Source: Symbiodinium natans | Taxonomy: Eukaryota; Sar; Dinophyceae; Suessiales; Symbiodiniaceae | Reading direction: 5' to 3' | Assembly (NCBI GenBank): GCA_905221605.1 | Contig: CAJNDS010002695.1 | Span: forward strand, 209,501-273,500 | DNA: 64,000 nucleotides | Shown here: positions 10,728-22,592 of the stretch, piece after piece | Numbering within the stretch: position 1 is the stretch's first letter | Layout: every line of letters starts with the position of its first letter | Translations under genes and position numbers: made by a program | Notes under the pieces: model-generated | What the model saw: only the letters and a program-made list of their open reading frames with translations | What the model was told of the DNA's origin: nothing | Databases searched by the model: none

Positions 10728-11798
10728 GAGACAGACGTGTCAACATTCCTGGAGGGCGACTATCAGAATGAAGACGACGACGATGAAGCCTGTGAGTGGG
10801 ACATAACCTGGGATTGGTCTGAGGAGTCTCGGCGCCCTGTTCAGAGAGCATGCATGCACTAGGTTCCTAGGCCTTCTTTCACGCCTCAATATGCCACAGA
10901 AATCCGCATGACACGGCGCAAAGCCAGGCACTGTAACGCACATGGTCGCGCCACATATTCTCAACTCTAAACTTTGGATATCCAAAATGCCGGCAAGGAG
11001 GATGGTGACCCTGAGCCGGGCGAGGAGCAGCCTTCGGGCTCACCGGACAGCCAGCCCGACAGCGAGGGTCATGTGCCTGGGCGCATGGTGCAGGTATGAT
11101 GTTGTCCCTTGTTCTTGCTTAGTTTCCGCGGCTGGTGGTGCGTACGAGGTGCCAGAAGTAACGAAGCATCCACGAACAGTCACGATTTGTTTTTTCGTAG
11201 CCTCTGCGTGTGAATCAGTGAAACGCCGATTGCAAGAGCGAGAACATTCGTGAAGGATCTAAAGGCAACACGCCTCCACACAGGTGTTCACTAAGACCCC
11301 CCCAAACCCTGCGACAGCACGGCACATTCTGAAAGCCGAGCGTGTCATGTTCACTTAAATGCAATCGTTCAGCAGCAGAGTTGTCAGGGTAGAGAAGCAG
11401 TGCAGTGATGAGAGGTTTATACAGAACCCTCCAGGTGCATGCTGCAGAGCTGAATGGCAGTTTTCTTCAGGAAGCTCCTCTGGCCGAGCCAGAGGAGTTT
11501 GTTCTCGAGTGGACTCTGACATGGGACGACAATGGGTGAGCACCAGACTCCCACGAGATGTGTCAGACACGGGAACAGAGTCTGAATTTGAAGGGCTGTG
11601 ACTTCAAGTGACAACTAAACTGTCTGAACCGTGTTTGCCACTACACTGACAACACTTCAAGCTGCAATGGCTTGTACAGAGCTGCTGCAACACGCAGCAC
11701 ACGGGCCCCGGCATCGACTATTGTTAGTCGGTGCAGCGTGCGCAGTGACAAAAACGCTGCCACAGTCCTTCACCTTCGGGGACTTTTTCAATCCACCT
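10728..11798 (+). CDS. Multi-exon gene with acidic, disordered segments, unknown function
   Basis: Exons: 10728-10791 (contains FLEGDYQNEDDDDEA, donor GTGAGT), 10998-11093 (acidic and Pro/Ser-rich, DGDPEPGEEQPSGSPDSQ, donor GTATGA), 11435-11535 (EPEEFVLEWTLTWDDNG, donor GTGAGC) and 11746-11798 (DKNAATVLHLRGLF, donor GTCAGT). The second and third join in phase 0. The third ends two bases into a glycine codon that the first base of the fourth completes. The first ends in phase 1, so an exon between it and the second is missing or its edge is misread. No family is recognised. The sequence suggests a soluble acidic protein with a disordered N-terminal part. A possible further exon lies near 11842-11900. 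Confidence 0.45.
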
Positions 11799-12784
11799 GT
11801 CAGTCCCGAGCCCTAAACACCCTAAACTGCCCTAAACATGTTGCAAGGCGTTGCGTTGGAAGACGGTGGATGACTTTGAGGAGCGATCCGAAGCCCTTTG
11901 AGTCCTCCAATGGGCTTTGGGCTTGAGGGCGGCTTAGGGATGTTTGGGGGGCGGTTCAGAGCTACATGCCGTCTCACGCACCGGCCAGGCTCCCAAATAG
12001 TCTACCTCACGAGGAAGATGGAGGAAGTATACGGTGGAGGGGTTGGCCCAGGGTTTTGCAGCTGTTGGTGGCTGCTCATGGCTCTGCTTCGCATCGGAAC
12101 ATCCGCTGTTGCAGGTTCCCATCAAAGAACGACCTGAAGCTGCCATAGAGTTACCTTGAATTCTTCGGGTCGTGTGAAGCGTGGAGGGAACATTATTGGA
12201 CTTACTTGGCGAGAAGCCATGATCAGGACTGCCCGCTGAGCTGCTTCATCTTGGAGAAGGCGCTGTCCACCAACACGCAATGACAGACATGCCCAGTTCA
12301 AGAGGCCCGACCCAAGCACCCAGACACTATGCTGATACCCCAGTCAGTCCTACGCCTTCCATACGCCCCGAATTGCAAGCCCTACAGTCTTCATGCACCT
12401 CTGAAAGCTTGCAGCACAAGAAACCCTTTGGATTTAATTGAATAGAGCTCCCAGAAAACTTGCGAATCCTGCACCCGCGACGTTGCAAAGTCCGTCCACG
12501 GCTAAGGCACTCGCCCTCAGCGACCCTGCGTTGGTCTCCATGGTACCGGGCCCAGGGATGCGGTGCAGGGCAGTCGGGGCTTCAGAGTCATTGCGGTAGG
12601 CGTACATGCTCCGACGGCTTCGTAGCCGCAGCTGTGAGGTTTGAATCGTTTTTTGGGCCCTTCCAAGGTCTACTGGCAGCTCCTTGGCCTGGCGACCGAC
12701 AAGTCGGACAAAGCATCCCCAATGTGCGACCCATACTGGGGGGGCTGGCAGAGGGATGGGAGCCTCGTGCCCTGATCTTTGCAG

Positions 12785-13081
12785 ACATGTGTGGATGATA
12801 ACTCAGTGTCGGTACATCCTGCTCGCACGTACCTGCTTTGGAGCCATATGGCGTGGGCTTACAGGAATAAGAAAGCACAGCAGCTTGATTCTGCGGGGTT
12901 GGGGTTGCAAGATTCTCTTTTTGGGACTGCAGACGCCTCATTCGACTGCAGTCGAGCTCCAAAAAAGCCAGTCGCGCCTGACACTTCAAAGTCCATTCGG
13001 GTGACTTTTGCCACATTTAGCAAGGACACATGGCAACTTAGTATGCTCTCTGAAACTCGAGGCAGCCGAAACTGTTCTTGA
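12785..13081 (+). CDS. Terminal exon of an unrecognised gene
   Basis: After CTTTGCAG an open frame of 98 codons runs to TGA with ordinary protein composition, for example YLLWSHMAWAYRNKKAQ and SIRVTFATFSKDTWQL. Just upstream, 12724-12784, a peptide with LAEGWEPRALIFAD in another frame may be the preceding exon. No domain is recognised and there is no membrane segment. Start and joins are uncertain. Confidence 0.4.
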   Translation, partial: TCVDDNSVSVHPARTYLLWSHMAWAYRNKKAQQLDSAGLGLQDSLFGTADASFDCSRAPKKPVAPDTSKSIRVTFATFSKDTWQLSMLSETRGSRNCS

Positions 13082-13209
13082 GATTGTTGCTGCCACTCCA
13101 TCATGGACCCCACCGCGGGCTCGATGGCGCTGACTCCTTTTGCTGCGCCGTCTAGGTCACCAGCTCAGAGCGAAGATGCCCATAGATGCCATAACCTACA
13201 CCGGTTGAG

Positions 13210-13713
13210 ATGACCAGCACAGCCAGAACAGTGCCGTGTAATCACAGCCATCCCTATCCCGTGCGGACAACTGCAATCACAACAAGCCCTGCTTCTCCTG
13301 CTAGATATCATTCTTCCTTGTTCTGTCAGTTCTGTCTCACAATTGTCGCAGCAGTCCTAACCGAAAAAATTGAAATTGTGGGCGTCTGTGTCTGTGATGT
13401 TGTATTTGGTTCTGTATTAATCCTGCCGTGTCGACTGCAAAGGTCGAGCACTCGGCGACCGTCAGCCCTTCCTTCGGCTCCAAAGCGGGCACATGGACTC
13501 AGAGTGAAGCAGTGCCTCAAGAGTTCGGCTTTGCGGAGTCCAGGGCACATGAGAATTCAGTTCAGCACGCAGGTTGAAGGTGTGTCCTCTTTCGATGTTG
13601 AGGGCGTCGTTACTAGGGAAGTTGTGCATTGCGCCAGCCTCATATCCGAAGCCCTCCTGAGTCTGAGCTGGTCTGTCATCGGTGTGGGTTGCTTGTGCTT
13701 AGTCAAAGTTTAG
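13210..13713 (+). CDS. Open frame of 167 codons, doubtful
   Basis: This is a continuous frame. Its most coding-like part is 13571-13660 after an ACGCAG acceptor, with GVSSFDVEGVVTREVVHC. The N-terminal half is low in charge and rich in Cys, Val and Ser and may be intronic read-through. No family is recognised. Confidence 0.25.
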   Translation: MTSTARTVPCNHSHPYPVRTTAITTSPASPARYHSSLFCQFCLTIVAAVLTEKIEIVGVCVCDVVFGSVLILPCRLQRSSTRRPSALPSAPKRAHGLRVKQCLKSSALRSPGHMRIQFSTQVEGVSSFDVEGVVTREVVHCASLISEALLSLSWSVIGVGCLCLVKV

Positions 13714-14566
13714 CCGCTCAGCCTCGTCTTTGCCAGTAACGCGTGCCGGTCCAGGCTCCCTTTGAGCGAAGGGATTTGCAGAACCAGGCTGGGAGGGAGC
13801 AAAAGGGAGGACGGGTCGAGGGATGTCGGTGGGGCTTTCGGAGTTTGTGGTGCAAGTGGGGCCCCGAATCCTCAAGCCTGCAGTAAAACTCCAACAGACA
13901 GGATGAAAGCTTGTTGAAACCTCTCAAACACTGCGACGGCCGCTTTTCGGTCCCGATCCGCCCTCGCTCTTCGAAGCTCGCCAAAGCCCACTCATGCACT
14001 CGAAGCAGGGAAGCAGCAGCAACCTCATCATTTCAAGCATGCTTGTCAAGCATGATGTTGTTGCTTGTTTATGCACACGCGTAGACGGTCCCCTGAACGT
14101 CAGTTGTTTGATATCCCTCGGTGGGGTCAGGTTCCCAACTCCATGCCCCGTCCAGGACCGTGCCCACCGCGCTTGGGCCGGCGCGGGAGCTTTCTTGGGC
14201 ACTGGCTGCGCTCGCGCCTCACGGCAGGGCGCCCGGGGTTCGGTTCAGGATCCAAAGGTTGCGAGCCCAGGCATCTTCTTGTTTGGAGTCATCGGACTTG
14301 GAGTTTTGGGTCTGACAGGCCTGTCGAGCAAAGGTGGGGGACTTGCTGGTGAGGTACGTTCCGGGTCATGGGAGACTCATGTCGTCGGTTGATCAAAGGT
14401 CGGCACGCCGCAGCCTTCAGGCGCCAAAGGACGAACAGCCGCCGCTTGATTTAGAGGCCTGGGCGTTAACTAACCATTTGAGCCGCATATACATCCTTGA
14501 ATCCCACAACTCTGGACTCTGAAAGTCTAACAGGTTCAAGCTAGCCATTGAAGCATAAGAGACGCT

Positions 14567-15731
14567 ATGGCTGCGCAGGACTTGCCAGATGACCCTGTCG
14601 AAGAACCCTCTGCAGTGCCAGAGGACATCCTGCGGCAGTCTCGGGCATGTGGCTTAAAGAGTTGGCTCTTGCAACTTGCAGTGGAGACCCTCGGTGTGTG
14701 TCTTCTGGATGCTAGACCCAGAACAGGATCGCTGCGTCCCTGCCCAACATGCATCGTACACCCACAACATCCCACAACCCCCTTGGCCCTTTTGTCGATG
14801 AGTTTCGTGCAGAAAAGAGGAGACTACCGGCACTGGGCCATCAACGGATGCCGCGGAGCCGGAGGTGTCACCGGAGATGCCTTCCGCCGCCCCCTGTCCG
14901 TGTTTCAGAAGCCCTTAGACTCCTTGGAATCCCAGAAAGCCTCCCGGAGCTTCAAAGACCAAAGCATAGGAATCATGGCAGCCCGAGGCCTCCGAAAAAC
15001 CTGCCGTACAGAGGCCTTCCAGGTTGACATGTGTTCAGGCTACCGAAAGTTTATTTAAAAAAAAGGCCTCTCGGGGGCTTCAGCAAAAGACTTCCTGTGA
15101 CAGTTCTGCGAGGCCGAGCCTTCTACTCGCACGGAGGACGCACAGCACAGGTTGAAGTCCATCAAACCTCGGGGACCTAAGGGACCGTCGAAAGCTTGAG
15201 CCTTTTGAGCCACTGAGCCTCTGAGCCCAGTCCATGCGAAAGGACGAGCGAAGTGATCCATCCGAAGCTTCCACTGCAGCCGAGGAGGACTCGGTCCAGG
15301 GGGACTGATGCTTTCTCCTCTGTTTGGCTAACGTTCCACCTCTGCACCCACCAAATTCACATGCCGACTACCCACCGACCCATCCCACGACTCACTTCTA
15401 CCCGTGAGAAGCTCCTTTGGACACAGAAGACAGTTCTCGCGATGCCACCTACAGAGTTCTGGGTACTTGTGGCCTACTTGTCCTGGGATCCCTACTCCCA
15501 AACCTTATCAGCCTCCCCAGTGCTTCCAACCCCACGTGGAGGGATCCCATGAAGATGACAAGCCCTGAGCACGTTCAGCATTGGTCTCACAAGGAGCCTG
15601 TGACGGACGGCGTGGCGTCTGACAGAGAGGACCGACAGCAACTCTGTCTGAAGTCGATGATGTTGATGTTTGGCATGTGTCTTCTAAGTCTTGTGTTGAG
15701 CCCAGATTTTTTGACAAAACTTAGTCATTAG
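14567..15731 (+). CDS. Weak candidate exons, unknown gene
   Basis: An ATG at 14567 opens an acidic peptide (AAQDLPDDPVEEPSAVPED) that looks coding for about 40 codons and then loses that character. Around 15417-15510 a peptide with TYRVLGTCGLLVLGSLLPN follows an AG acceptor, and near 15570-15650 a polar peptide with HKEPVTDGVASDREDRQQ appears. I cannot connect them. The rest of 13.7-16.2 kb shows only degenerate GGGTTT/CCCTAA-like words. Confidence 0.2.
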
Positions 15732-16660
15732 TTCGCTCGCACCCATGAGGTACTTGCTTCGAAATCTCTGAGTTGCTAGAGCGCTCCCAGCATGACAGCC
15801 TTGGCACAGGGTCACACACTTCAGTCCTGGAGGCAAGTGGCTGGTAAAAGGGGGAGCAAGACTTGAAACTTCGGGCATGGCCCAAGTCCTAAGCCTGCCA
15901 CTTCCGAAAGCAGGATGAGGCAGAGTTCGCAAATAAGACTCGACCTTCATGCCCAACACCCCCAAGACCCCCGCAACCTCTGAAACCCCTGAAGCTCCTG
16001 AAGCACAACCCCAAAAAAACCCTTGGGCACCCCTGGACCGGAGGACCTTCGCGAGATTCCCTTCGCCGAGGCCAACCCCATGAGTGCTGAGGAGCCCTTA
16101 GGGTTTCGCTAGGGTTTAAGGTTCAGCGGTTCAGGTTTTGTGTTTGAAGTGTCACGTGATTAGGGAGTTCATGAGGTTTTGTTGCAGGGTTTTGGGAGGT
16201 AGGGCGTGGGTTTTCGTTTTGCTGGTGGGGATTGATGGGGCTAGCGTTTAGTTTTTGCCCTATCCATCATCCAGTTTTGTTGGATGCACGAGTGTATTGA
16301 GGCATTCCGCGCTTGTAGACCTGAACCCATCGAGAGGTCTCCGTGCTCATTAGGCGCTTCCCTGTTGTGGCCCTTGACAGGTCTGAGCCTTCAGGGGTGG
16401 GTTTCGAATTTCGAAGACTGGCAACAGCGAGTCTGCCCGTGCTCGGTGCAGGAAGCTTCTCCGAGCGAAGAGCTCTCAGACACAGAGGCTGGAGCCCCGA
16501 AGACGGTCTGAACTCCATAATCGCCCTAATCCTGGTGCCATGCAGCAACGGCATTTCTTCTTTGCAGGCGGTAAATATAGATTTAAGGGATCACGTTTTC
16601 AAAGAGTGCAGTGTCGCGTATGTCTGTGCAGGAAGTACATAGGCATGGCTCAAGTTTTAG

Positions 16661-18169
16661 ACCGAGGCCTTCCTTCTCGAGGAGGTGGGCCTTACGCAGA
16701 AGCAGATGCGGAAGGCGACTTTCGCTGCTCTCGCCTTGTTGTGGTAAGTTTAGGGCTCCCGGAAGCTGCGCAGCTTAAACGAATAGGTGCTCATATACAA
16801 ACACCAGAAAGAGGGTGCAGCATCAATCTCTCTGGATCCCTTCTTCATGAGCAGATCCGCACCTTTTGGTCCTACAGTGGCGAACGGCTGCCACCATTGG
16901 GAAGGTGCCCACCTCAGGTACTTAGGGGTTTACGGAAATAAGGGAGCCCGAATATAGCCTGAATTTCGGAAGCCCCGACATGTATGTGAGATGACTGATT
17001 TCGTGGTTCTTGAGATGCATTCACACATGGGCTGGTGGCGGCCTGTCCAATGTCTTCAGCGCGAAAGAATGTGGAGCCCCCGCTGCTTCACGTGCAACCA
17101 GAGCCATGTGATATCATGAACAATAAAGATTGCATACTTTGCTATGGACAAGGTAACAGTGAGCTTGCACTTCAACAAGCATCATGCCAAAGCTGCAATG
17201 CACTGATGAGGTGCCAGATGGTGGCGGACTACTTTCAGAATGACGTGGGCTTGAACGAGGAACAGCTGCGCAGGCGGGATCCTGTACATGTAGAAAAACT
17301 CCCTTTCGGTGTCTGCGCTGGAGTACTTGGTTGGACTAGTCGGTTTGTCTCGAGTTGATCTTGGAATTTCATACTTGCACATGGCAGCATGCAGGCATGT
17401 GCAAAGGTGCACCTGTGCTTTCTGCATTGCCATCTATGCATGACATGTCGATTGGCAAGGGATGCACTGCTCGTCCTGGCGTCCCTGGCAGGACCATTGC
17501 TGACTGTCCCGAGGCGCTTGAGGTCTTCTCCGTGGAGACACTGAAGGAGAAGGAGAGCTGTGGATGTGTCGTTGAGTTCGTTGCGGGCTTGTATACAACT
17601 CCATATGTCTCAACACCGGTGTAGTTTTGCAAACATTTTGGGCTCTGCGTACTGCACGCGAGAGGTCGGGGTTCATGACTGTAGATTCGGGACACTGACT
17701 CAAAGCAAAGTTTCCGCTCCGACTCAGCGCGCAGGTGCGCTTCCTTGAAGTCGAGGTTCGGCGTAGATGAGCGGGTTCCTGCTGTGATTGTTCAGTCAGC
17801 GAAACCCATGGCCTCGTCTGGCTGAGGATCTCACAAGAGAGTCAGAAATTGAGTTCGTGCTTGGATTCTTCACAAACTCTACTGACTCTATTGCTCAGGG
17901 ACATCTTGTCACAGACTCCTGAGTCTCTTCCCCAGGTGGGCGTAGATGAGCCTGATCTTCCAGAAGTCGTGGCAGCATATCCGCAGGCTCGGAACTTCGG
18001 AACGCATTTTCCAGCAGGTCTCGGTGGCGGGTGTGGGGGGGGGGGGGGGGGGGGGGGGGGGGAGGATGGGAGAATGGGGGGTTGGGTGCCGTGTATATCA
18101 CCAATATTTGTTGAACAGGTTTTCACCAGGCCCATCTTGACCACCCTGCGCCCGGCCTTGGAGCTCCTT
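16661..18169 (+). CDS. mTERF-family protein, micro-exon gene (partial)
   Basis: mTERF proteins are stacked helical repeats that bind organellar nucleic acid and act in transcription, RNA maturation or ribosome assembly. Six exons fit together: 16661-16743 (FLLEEVGLTQKQMRK), 17211-17273 (YFQNDVGLNEEQLR), 17492-17552 (IADCPEALEVFSVETLKEK), 17735-17755 (only 21 nt, VRFLEVE), 17936-17986 (VGVDEPDLPEVVAAYPQ) and 18119-18169 (RPILTTLRPALELL). Every join keeps phase, and the spliced reading shows the mTERF pattern of VGL, then P, then S-E-TLK, then FL, with about 33 residues between repeats. Donors are GT, GC, GA, GT and GC; five of six acceptors are AG followed by G. Ends are not defined: an exon with NIDLRDHVFKE at 16570-16631 may be upstream, and 18386-18489 may continue it. 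Family call is fairly confident; targeting and exact role are unknown. Confidence 0.7.
18034..18062. repeat. G homopolymer inside an intron
   Basis: A run of about 28 G lies in the intron between the mTERF exons ending at 17986 and starting at 18119. It is quadruplex-prone, and its length is probably unreliable in assembly. Confidence 0.9.
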
Positions 18170-18385
18170 GGCCGTGGGGCCTTAGAAGCATGGGTCCCTA
18201 AGGCTTCGGGGGCTCTTCGGGTGCTCTTTCGGTTTCAGGGCTTCAGGGCTAGGCTGAGGCCTTTGGAGTGGTAAGTTATGTCGGGTTTGCCTTCTGAGGC
18301 CTGCTGTCCTTCTGCTTTGGGGCACTCGCCTGCGGACCCTACAGCAGCCCAAACACCTCAAGCCAATTTGCCAATGGCTCCGCAG

Positions 18386-19213
18386 GAAGCAGCCCCAACA
18401 CCCCAAACCGCCCTCCGTGAGTCGGAGTTCAGCACCACCAATCTGAGGTTCTGGATGGGCGCGGCGGGCATAGATCCAGAGGCAGAAGGGCTTGGGATCC
18501 GGCCCAACCCGACACCCCAGGCCCTCAACCTAAACAACCCGATGTGAAGCTCCACGAACTTTATTTAGGGTTTAGTTAGTTTCGTACTCGTGGGTTCGAA
18601 TCATAGGTTCAGAACAGACAATGCAAAAGGAAGCCAACGAAAAATGACTAGCACCCAACCCCTGAACCATCATCTAAAAACTCGGACAAGTTCTGGAACC
18701 CAAGCACCCACGCTTAGATCACACCGTTCTGGGTACAGGGGTTCAAGGATTATGGGGCGTGTCAAAACGTTGCAGGAGCTCCCAGAACTGCTCAAGAAGC
18801 ATGCCGCGCAGATGTGGATGAGGTCGGCAGTCTGGAAGTGTAATGCCAGGATCCCGCGAAGCAATCAGCAGCACACGCCGGCTCTAACGCAGGGGCGAGC
18901 GAACCCCGAATCATCCCTGTGTTCGCTGGCTGGCCCCACCCCCCCCCTTGGGTGCTTCGCACGGCCTTCTTCCGTAGTGTCAGCCATGCAAGGCCGGAGG
19001 CCCTCAAGCTGAAGCTGCGCTTCGCAAAGGAGGCGCCGCAGCGATTTGAAGGGAGGAAAGAAGGTTTACGGAGCTTCCAGCTTTGCTAGAAGGCTTGAGG
19101 CTTTCGGCTGTAGGGAGAGTGGGGATGGAGAGTTCATTATTGAGACCAAAGAACATGAAGATAATGCAAGCAGAAAGCTGCATCAGGCTGCTGGCAAAGC
19201 TAGGACCAACTAA
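18386..19213 (+). CDS. Candidate downstream exons, possibly mTERF 3' part
   Basis: 18386-18489 opens after CGCAG and contains TTNLRFWMGAAGIDPEAE, which fits an mTERF repeat edge. Around 18735-18810 lies VKTLQELPELLKKH. A polar frame from 19061 (after GGAAAG) runs to TAA at 19211 with ESGDGEFIIETKEHEDN and would make a plausible terminal exon. Exon edges are not proven, and the link to the mTERF gene is inference from order, strand and motif. About 18540-18600 carries GGGTTTAG words. Confidence 0.35.
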
Positions 19214-19689
19214 CACCCGCAGGAAGGCTCAACGCTGAAGCCAGGCAAACCTGCAGAAAGTCAAGCAAATGAGCTGTGTACCCTTGGCCTCTGTAGACCC
19301 TGCAGGGAAGCAAATTTTGTTATTAAGCTTGATGTTGATTGGTCGATTCTCTTTTATGCTTCCGCCACAGGCCACGCTTCAAAGCTGTCCTTAGTTTTGT
19401 GTAGCTGTGCCCGGCTTCAGGCTTCAGGGTGCTGTTGGCTTCTGTCAGTGGACATCTGCCTTTGTCTGCATGGTTCGGTAGAGCTTTAAAGACATGGCCA
19501 CGGCCTAAGCTAGTTTCTGGCATCGCCTTTCTCTCACGGGTCGAGATTGTCCAGACAGGCCCAGACACGCTCTGTAGCGAAGTAACCCCGTCCCGTGCCA
19601 AAGCTTGAGCTCCTCCGCCGCCCCAACAAAAGACGAGGTTGCCTTGGGCCTCGACTCGGTTCACCCTCTCTGAATAGCATGCTTGTCAG

Positions 19690-21083
19690 GTCATGGGCCT
19701 GTCGCTGAAGCAGGCCATCTGCTGCTTGCTTTGGAGAAGACTCTAGGACATCATACGAAACCCTGGAGTATTCTGCCGGATGACGATCATTTGCCTAACT
19801 ATCCTAAAGCCCTGTACCTTAAGCCGAATCGCCCTGAAACTCGCCAAAGAAATCGCCCGAGAGTTCGGAGTAGGTCCTTGCATGCGGGGCGCCTTTCTTC
19901 CGCCTCTCCATGGAGAAGCTGGGCACTCGGGGGCAAAAGCTAGAAGTCACCCAGAAGCTCGAAAACCTCTGCAATGGTCACGCCCCAGAAAATGCAGGAA
20001 GTCTTGCACCGCCTTTTATGTCATTAATGTCATTGCGGACCTCCTCCTAAAAAAACCGACCTTCCAGAGAATGTCAAGAAGGTGTCGCAGGACGAGGCTA
20101 CTTTAGTGCGCGACTGCTGCCACGCCACGATTCCCAAAAGTCCCCAACAGCCCCTTTCGCCAGGGGCTTTGACATTCATTTTCACTGTACCCTCTGTTCA
20201 TGGTGGGGGACAGGGTTGCCGGGCTGACCTTGAATCCGTCAACTCTCTGCATCGGATGAGTTCGTCGGTGGTGGAAATGTGGCGAGGGTGTTCTACAACC
20301 GCACAAGAGCGACTTTGGCCCTCGGACACTGATGCTGCCCGTCACTGGACCTGGTGCCGGATGTCTTGGCCAGGTACCTCAGGGGCGATGTGAACGAAGC
20401 CTTGAAGTTCAAAAGTGGTCCTTCCATGCTTCATCTTCTAGGGCGGCCGCGTGAGCCTGCTGCCATGCTGCGTTTGCCATGTATGGTGCTAGATGCCTAC
20501 ATTTTCCAAGGACCCAATCGACCAAGAGCTCTCTATTGTCGTGACAACTGGAGGTTGTTGGTAGTGCGACTCCTGCAAACCTTTCTCAGCACTGCCGTTG
20601 AAGCGTGCATGATCCGGACTGTAGAGCTGCCAGTCCAAAGGGATCTTGAAGCTTGCAAGAGTGGTTTGGCAGTGGATATTCCACTCCTGGCCAGTTTCCA
20701 GGCTGTGATGGCTCGGTCTTTGCATTTGGGTCCCAGAAGACACATTGTTGCGAAGAGTATGCTTCCAGGCACATTGAGCTAGGAAGAGACGTGCACAATT
20801 AGGTTAAGATGGATCTGATACATGATGAGCGTTATGGGTTGCACCGGGCAAAGAGTATCTTACAGAGTTCCTGCGAGCGTTATCAACATTTACTAGCAAG
20901 TTTTATCCAAAGTATCACGGACCGAGGACGGTGGCTCCAAGGCACTTCTTCAGCATCCAGAGGAAGGTTACCGGCCAGACCCCGAGACCGGGAGCTCGCC
21001 CTCCATGTGTTGAGCTTTAGGACCAGGAACTTCAGGGCTTCGTGTCAGAACTTGCCGAGTTCGAAAATGCTTGGACACCTGAA
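19690..21083 (+). CDS. Series of candidate exons, unknown gene(s)
   Basis: Segments with coding-like peptides and usable borders: 19690-19732 (VMGLSLKQAICC, mTERF-like, after TTGTCAG); about 20063-20130 (VKKVSQDEATLVRDC); 20374-20417 (YLRGDVNEALKFK, donor GTCC); 20829-20960 (GKEYLTEFLRALSTFTSKFY then HHGP-type basic tail); 21036-21083 (GFVSELAEFENAWTPE, 16 codons, AG/G acceptor and GC donor). A longer frame of 142 codons at 20354-20782 overlaps the third. I recognise no family beyond the mTERF-like piece and cannot build one transcript. Confidence 0.3.
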
Positions 21084-22071
21084 GCTTAGAGCGAGTGCCC
21101 AACAGAACATTTGTGAGAATCCACCTTTGGCAGGACCTAGGGGCCCCAGATGTGCTCTTGATGGGTCTCTGCAGTTTCTCTCAAGCGCCCTCCGCACCCG
21201 CACGGCCAACTGCGACCAAAGCGATGCCCTTACTCGTAGCTTGGCAAAGCAAGAACCGGTGTTGTGTTTGGTTTGTAATGAGTTTCTACAGAAAAGTCTG
21301 CCAGGTCCAGGGCGGATCTTCTAGGAGTAGCCCGAGGCCAGACCAAAGCCGAGAGTCCTTAAATTCCAAGACCCAAAACCAGCCCCTAAAGCCCAAAAGC
21401 CTCAAGTGCCCTCAAGTTCTAACCAAGGATCGAGTCGTGGCCTACTGGCCTATGACCTCTTGGCCAGTGACCTTTGCAGCCTGCCGGGGGCTTTGCAGGA
21501 CGTTGAAGGCTTAGGGGCTGTCCTAGGGGGGATTGAAGGTTCTTGTTAAAGAGGGTTAAGGGCTCAAGACGGTTCAAGGGCTTTGGGAAATTTAGGGTTT
21601 GTGAAGCTCAGGCAATTCTTGCCTTGCCTGAGGCTCTGGAGGATTTGTGAACATCCTGAGCCTCGGCAGCACTGTGAGATGCTAATTTTAGTTTAACTTC
21701 GTGAGGTTTCAAATGTGAAGCCTCGAAGCACGAGTGCTCATGAGATCAAGGTACAGCTTCGGCTTGGGTTATGGTCTGAGCATGACGGCCAATGCTGCCC
21801 TGACCGCGGCCGTGGCCAAGCGCCAGCACAGGACTCACGAGCAACACTTTGGACGTTGGGGGTTGAGGTTTTGTTTGTTTTTTTCAGGCGGTTCGCAGGA
21901 TTTTTCTAGAGGCTTCCTGAGTTGACAAGTAGCATTGTGGGATGCGATGCCCTCCTAGGAAAGCACCCTCTGTGTATTCTGCGGCGTAGGAGACTGACTC
22001 CCTTCGGTCTCGTCTGCTGCGGTCTTTACGCCGCTTGGTCTCTGTTGGGCAACGTTACCCGCTTGCAAGAT

Positions 22072-22122
22072 ATGTATTATATATATATATATTATTTTTC
22101 ATTATATATATATATATCATAC
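22072..22122. repeat. TA microsatellite
   Basis: Two TATATA runs are separated by TTATTTTTCAT. Nothing else is supported between about 21500 and 22590 except GGGTTT-like words near 21540-21600 and weak frames. Confidence 0.85.
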
Positions 22123-22592
22123 TTGAGATGACCGTGTGGTTTCTCCACCGATGTGCCAGGCTGCGTACGGGGCAAGGCCCCTAGCACTGATGCGTGGAGT
22201 GATTCCAAGAAGTGTGATCGTGGGCATCTGGACCAGTGTGAGGTCCGGCTTACGCACTTCCTGCTTCGAAGACAGGCCCGTCTTGCTCATGACATGATGT
22301 CCCACCTTTCTTTCGGGTCGGACACCAGGGACCAACGATGCACCGTGAGGTTTTGGGCGAAAAGTGAACTTCCTGTGAGCCATGTTCGGCTCAGCAGATG
22401 TGACGGTGAGCTTGCGAGGGCCCTTCGAGGTCTGCATGGGCTTCTAAAACTGAGATGGCTTTCAGTACTGAAATAGATAGAGGGCGGATGCCTTTTCATG
22501 CCTCACACACTCTCCGAAACTGATAAGGATAAACTTGGGGCACCAAATGACATTTGTTGATGACCCAAACATGCCAGGGAGAGTTTAGACAG

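Noticed and set aside
11746-11810. SFTFGDFFNPP reading as the NAP-family SFFxFFxPP motif
   Set aside because: Phase from the preceding exon selects a different frame (DKNAATVLHLRGLF), so the motif would not be translated.
18580-18612. GGTTCGAATC resembling a tRNA T-loop
   Set aside because: No acceptor, D or anticodon stem can be placed around it.
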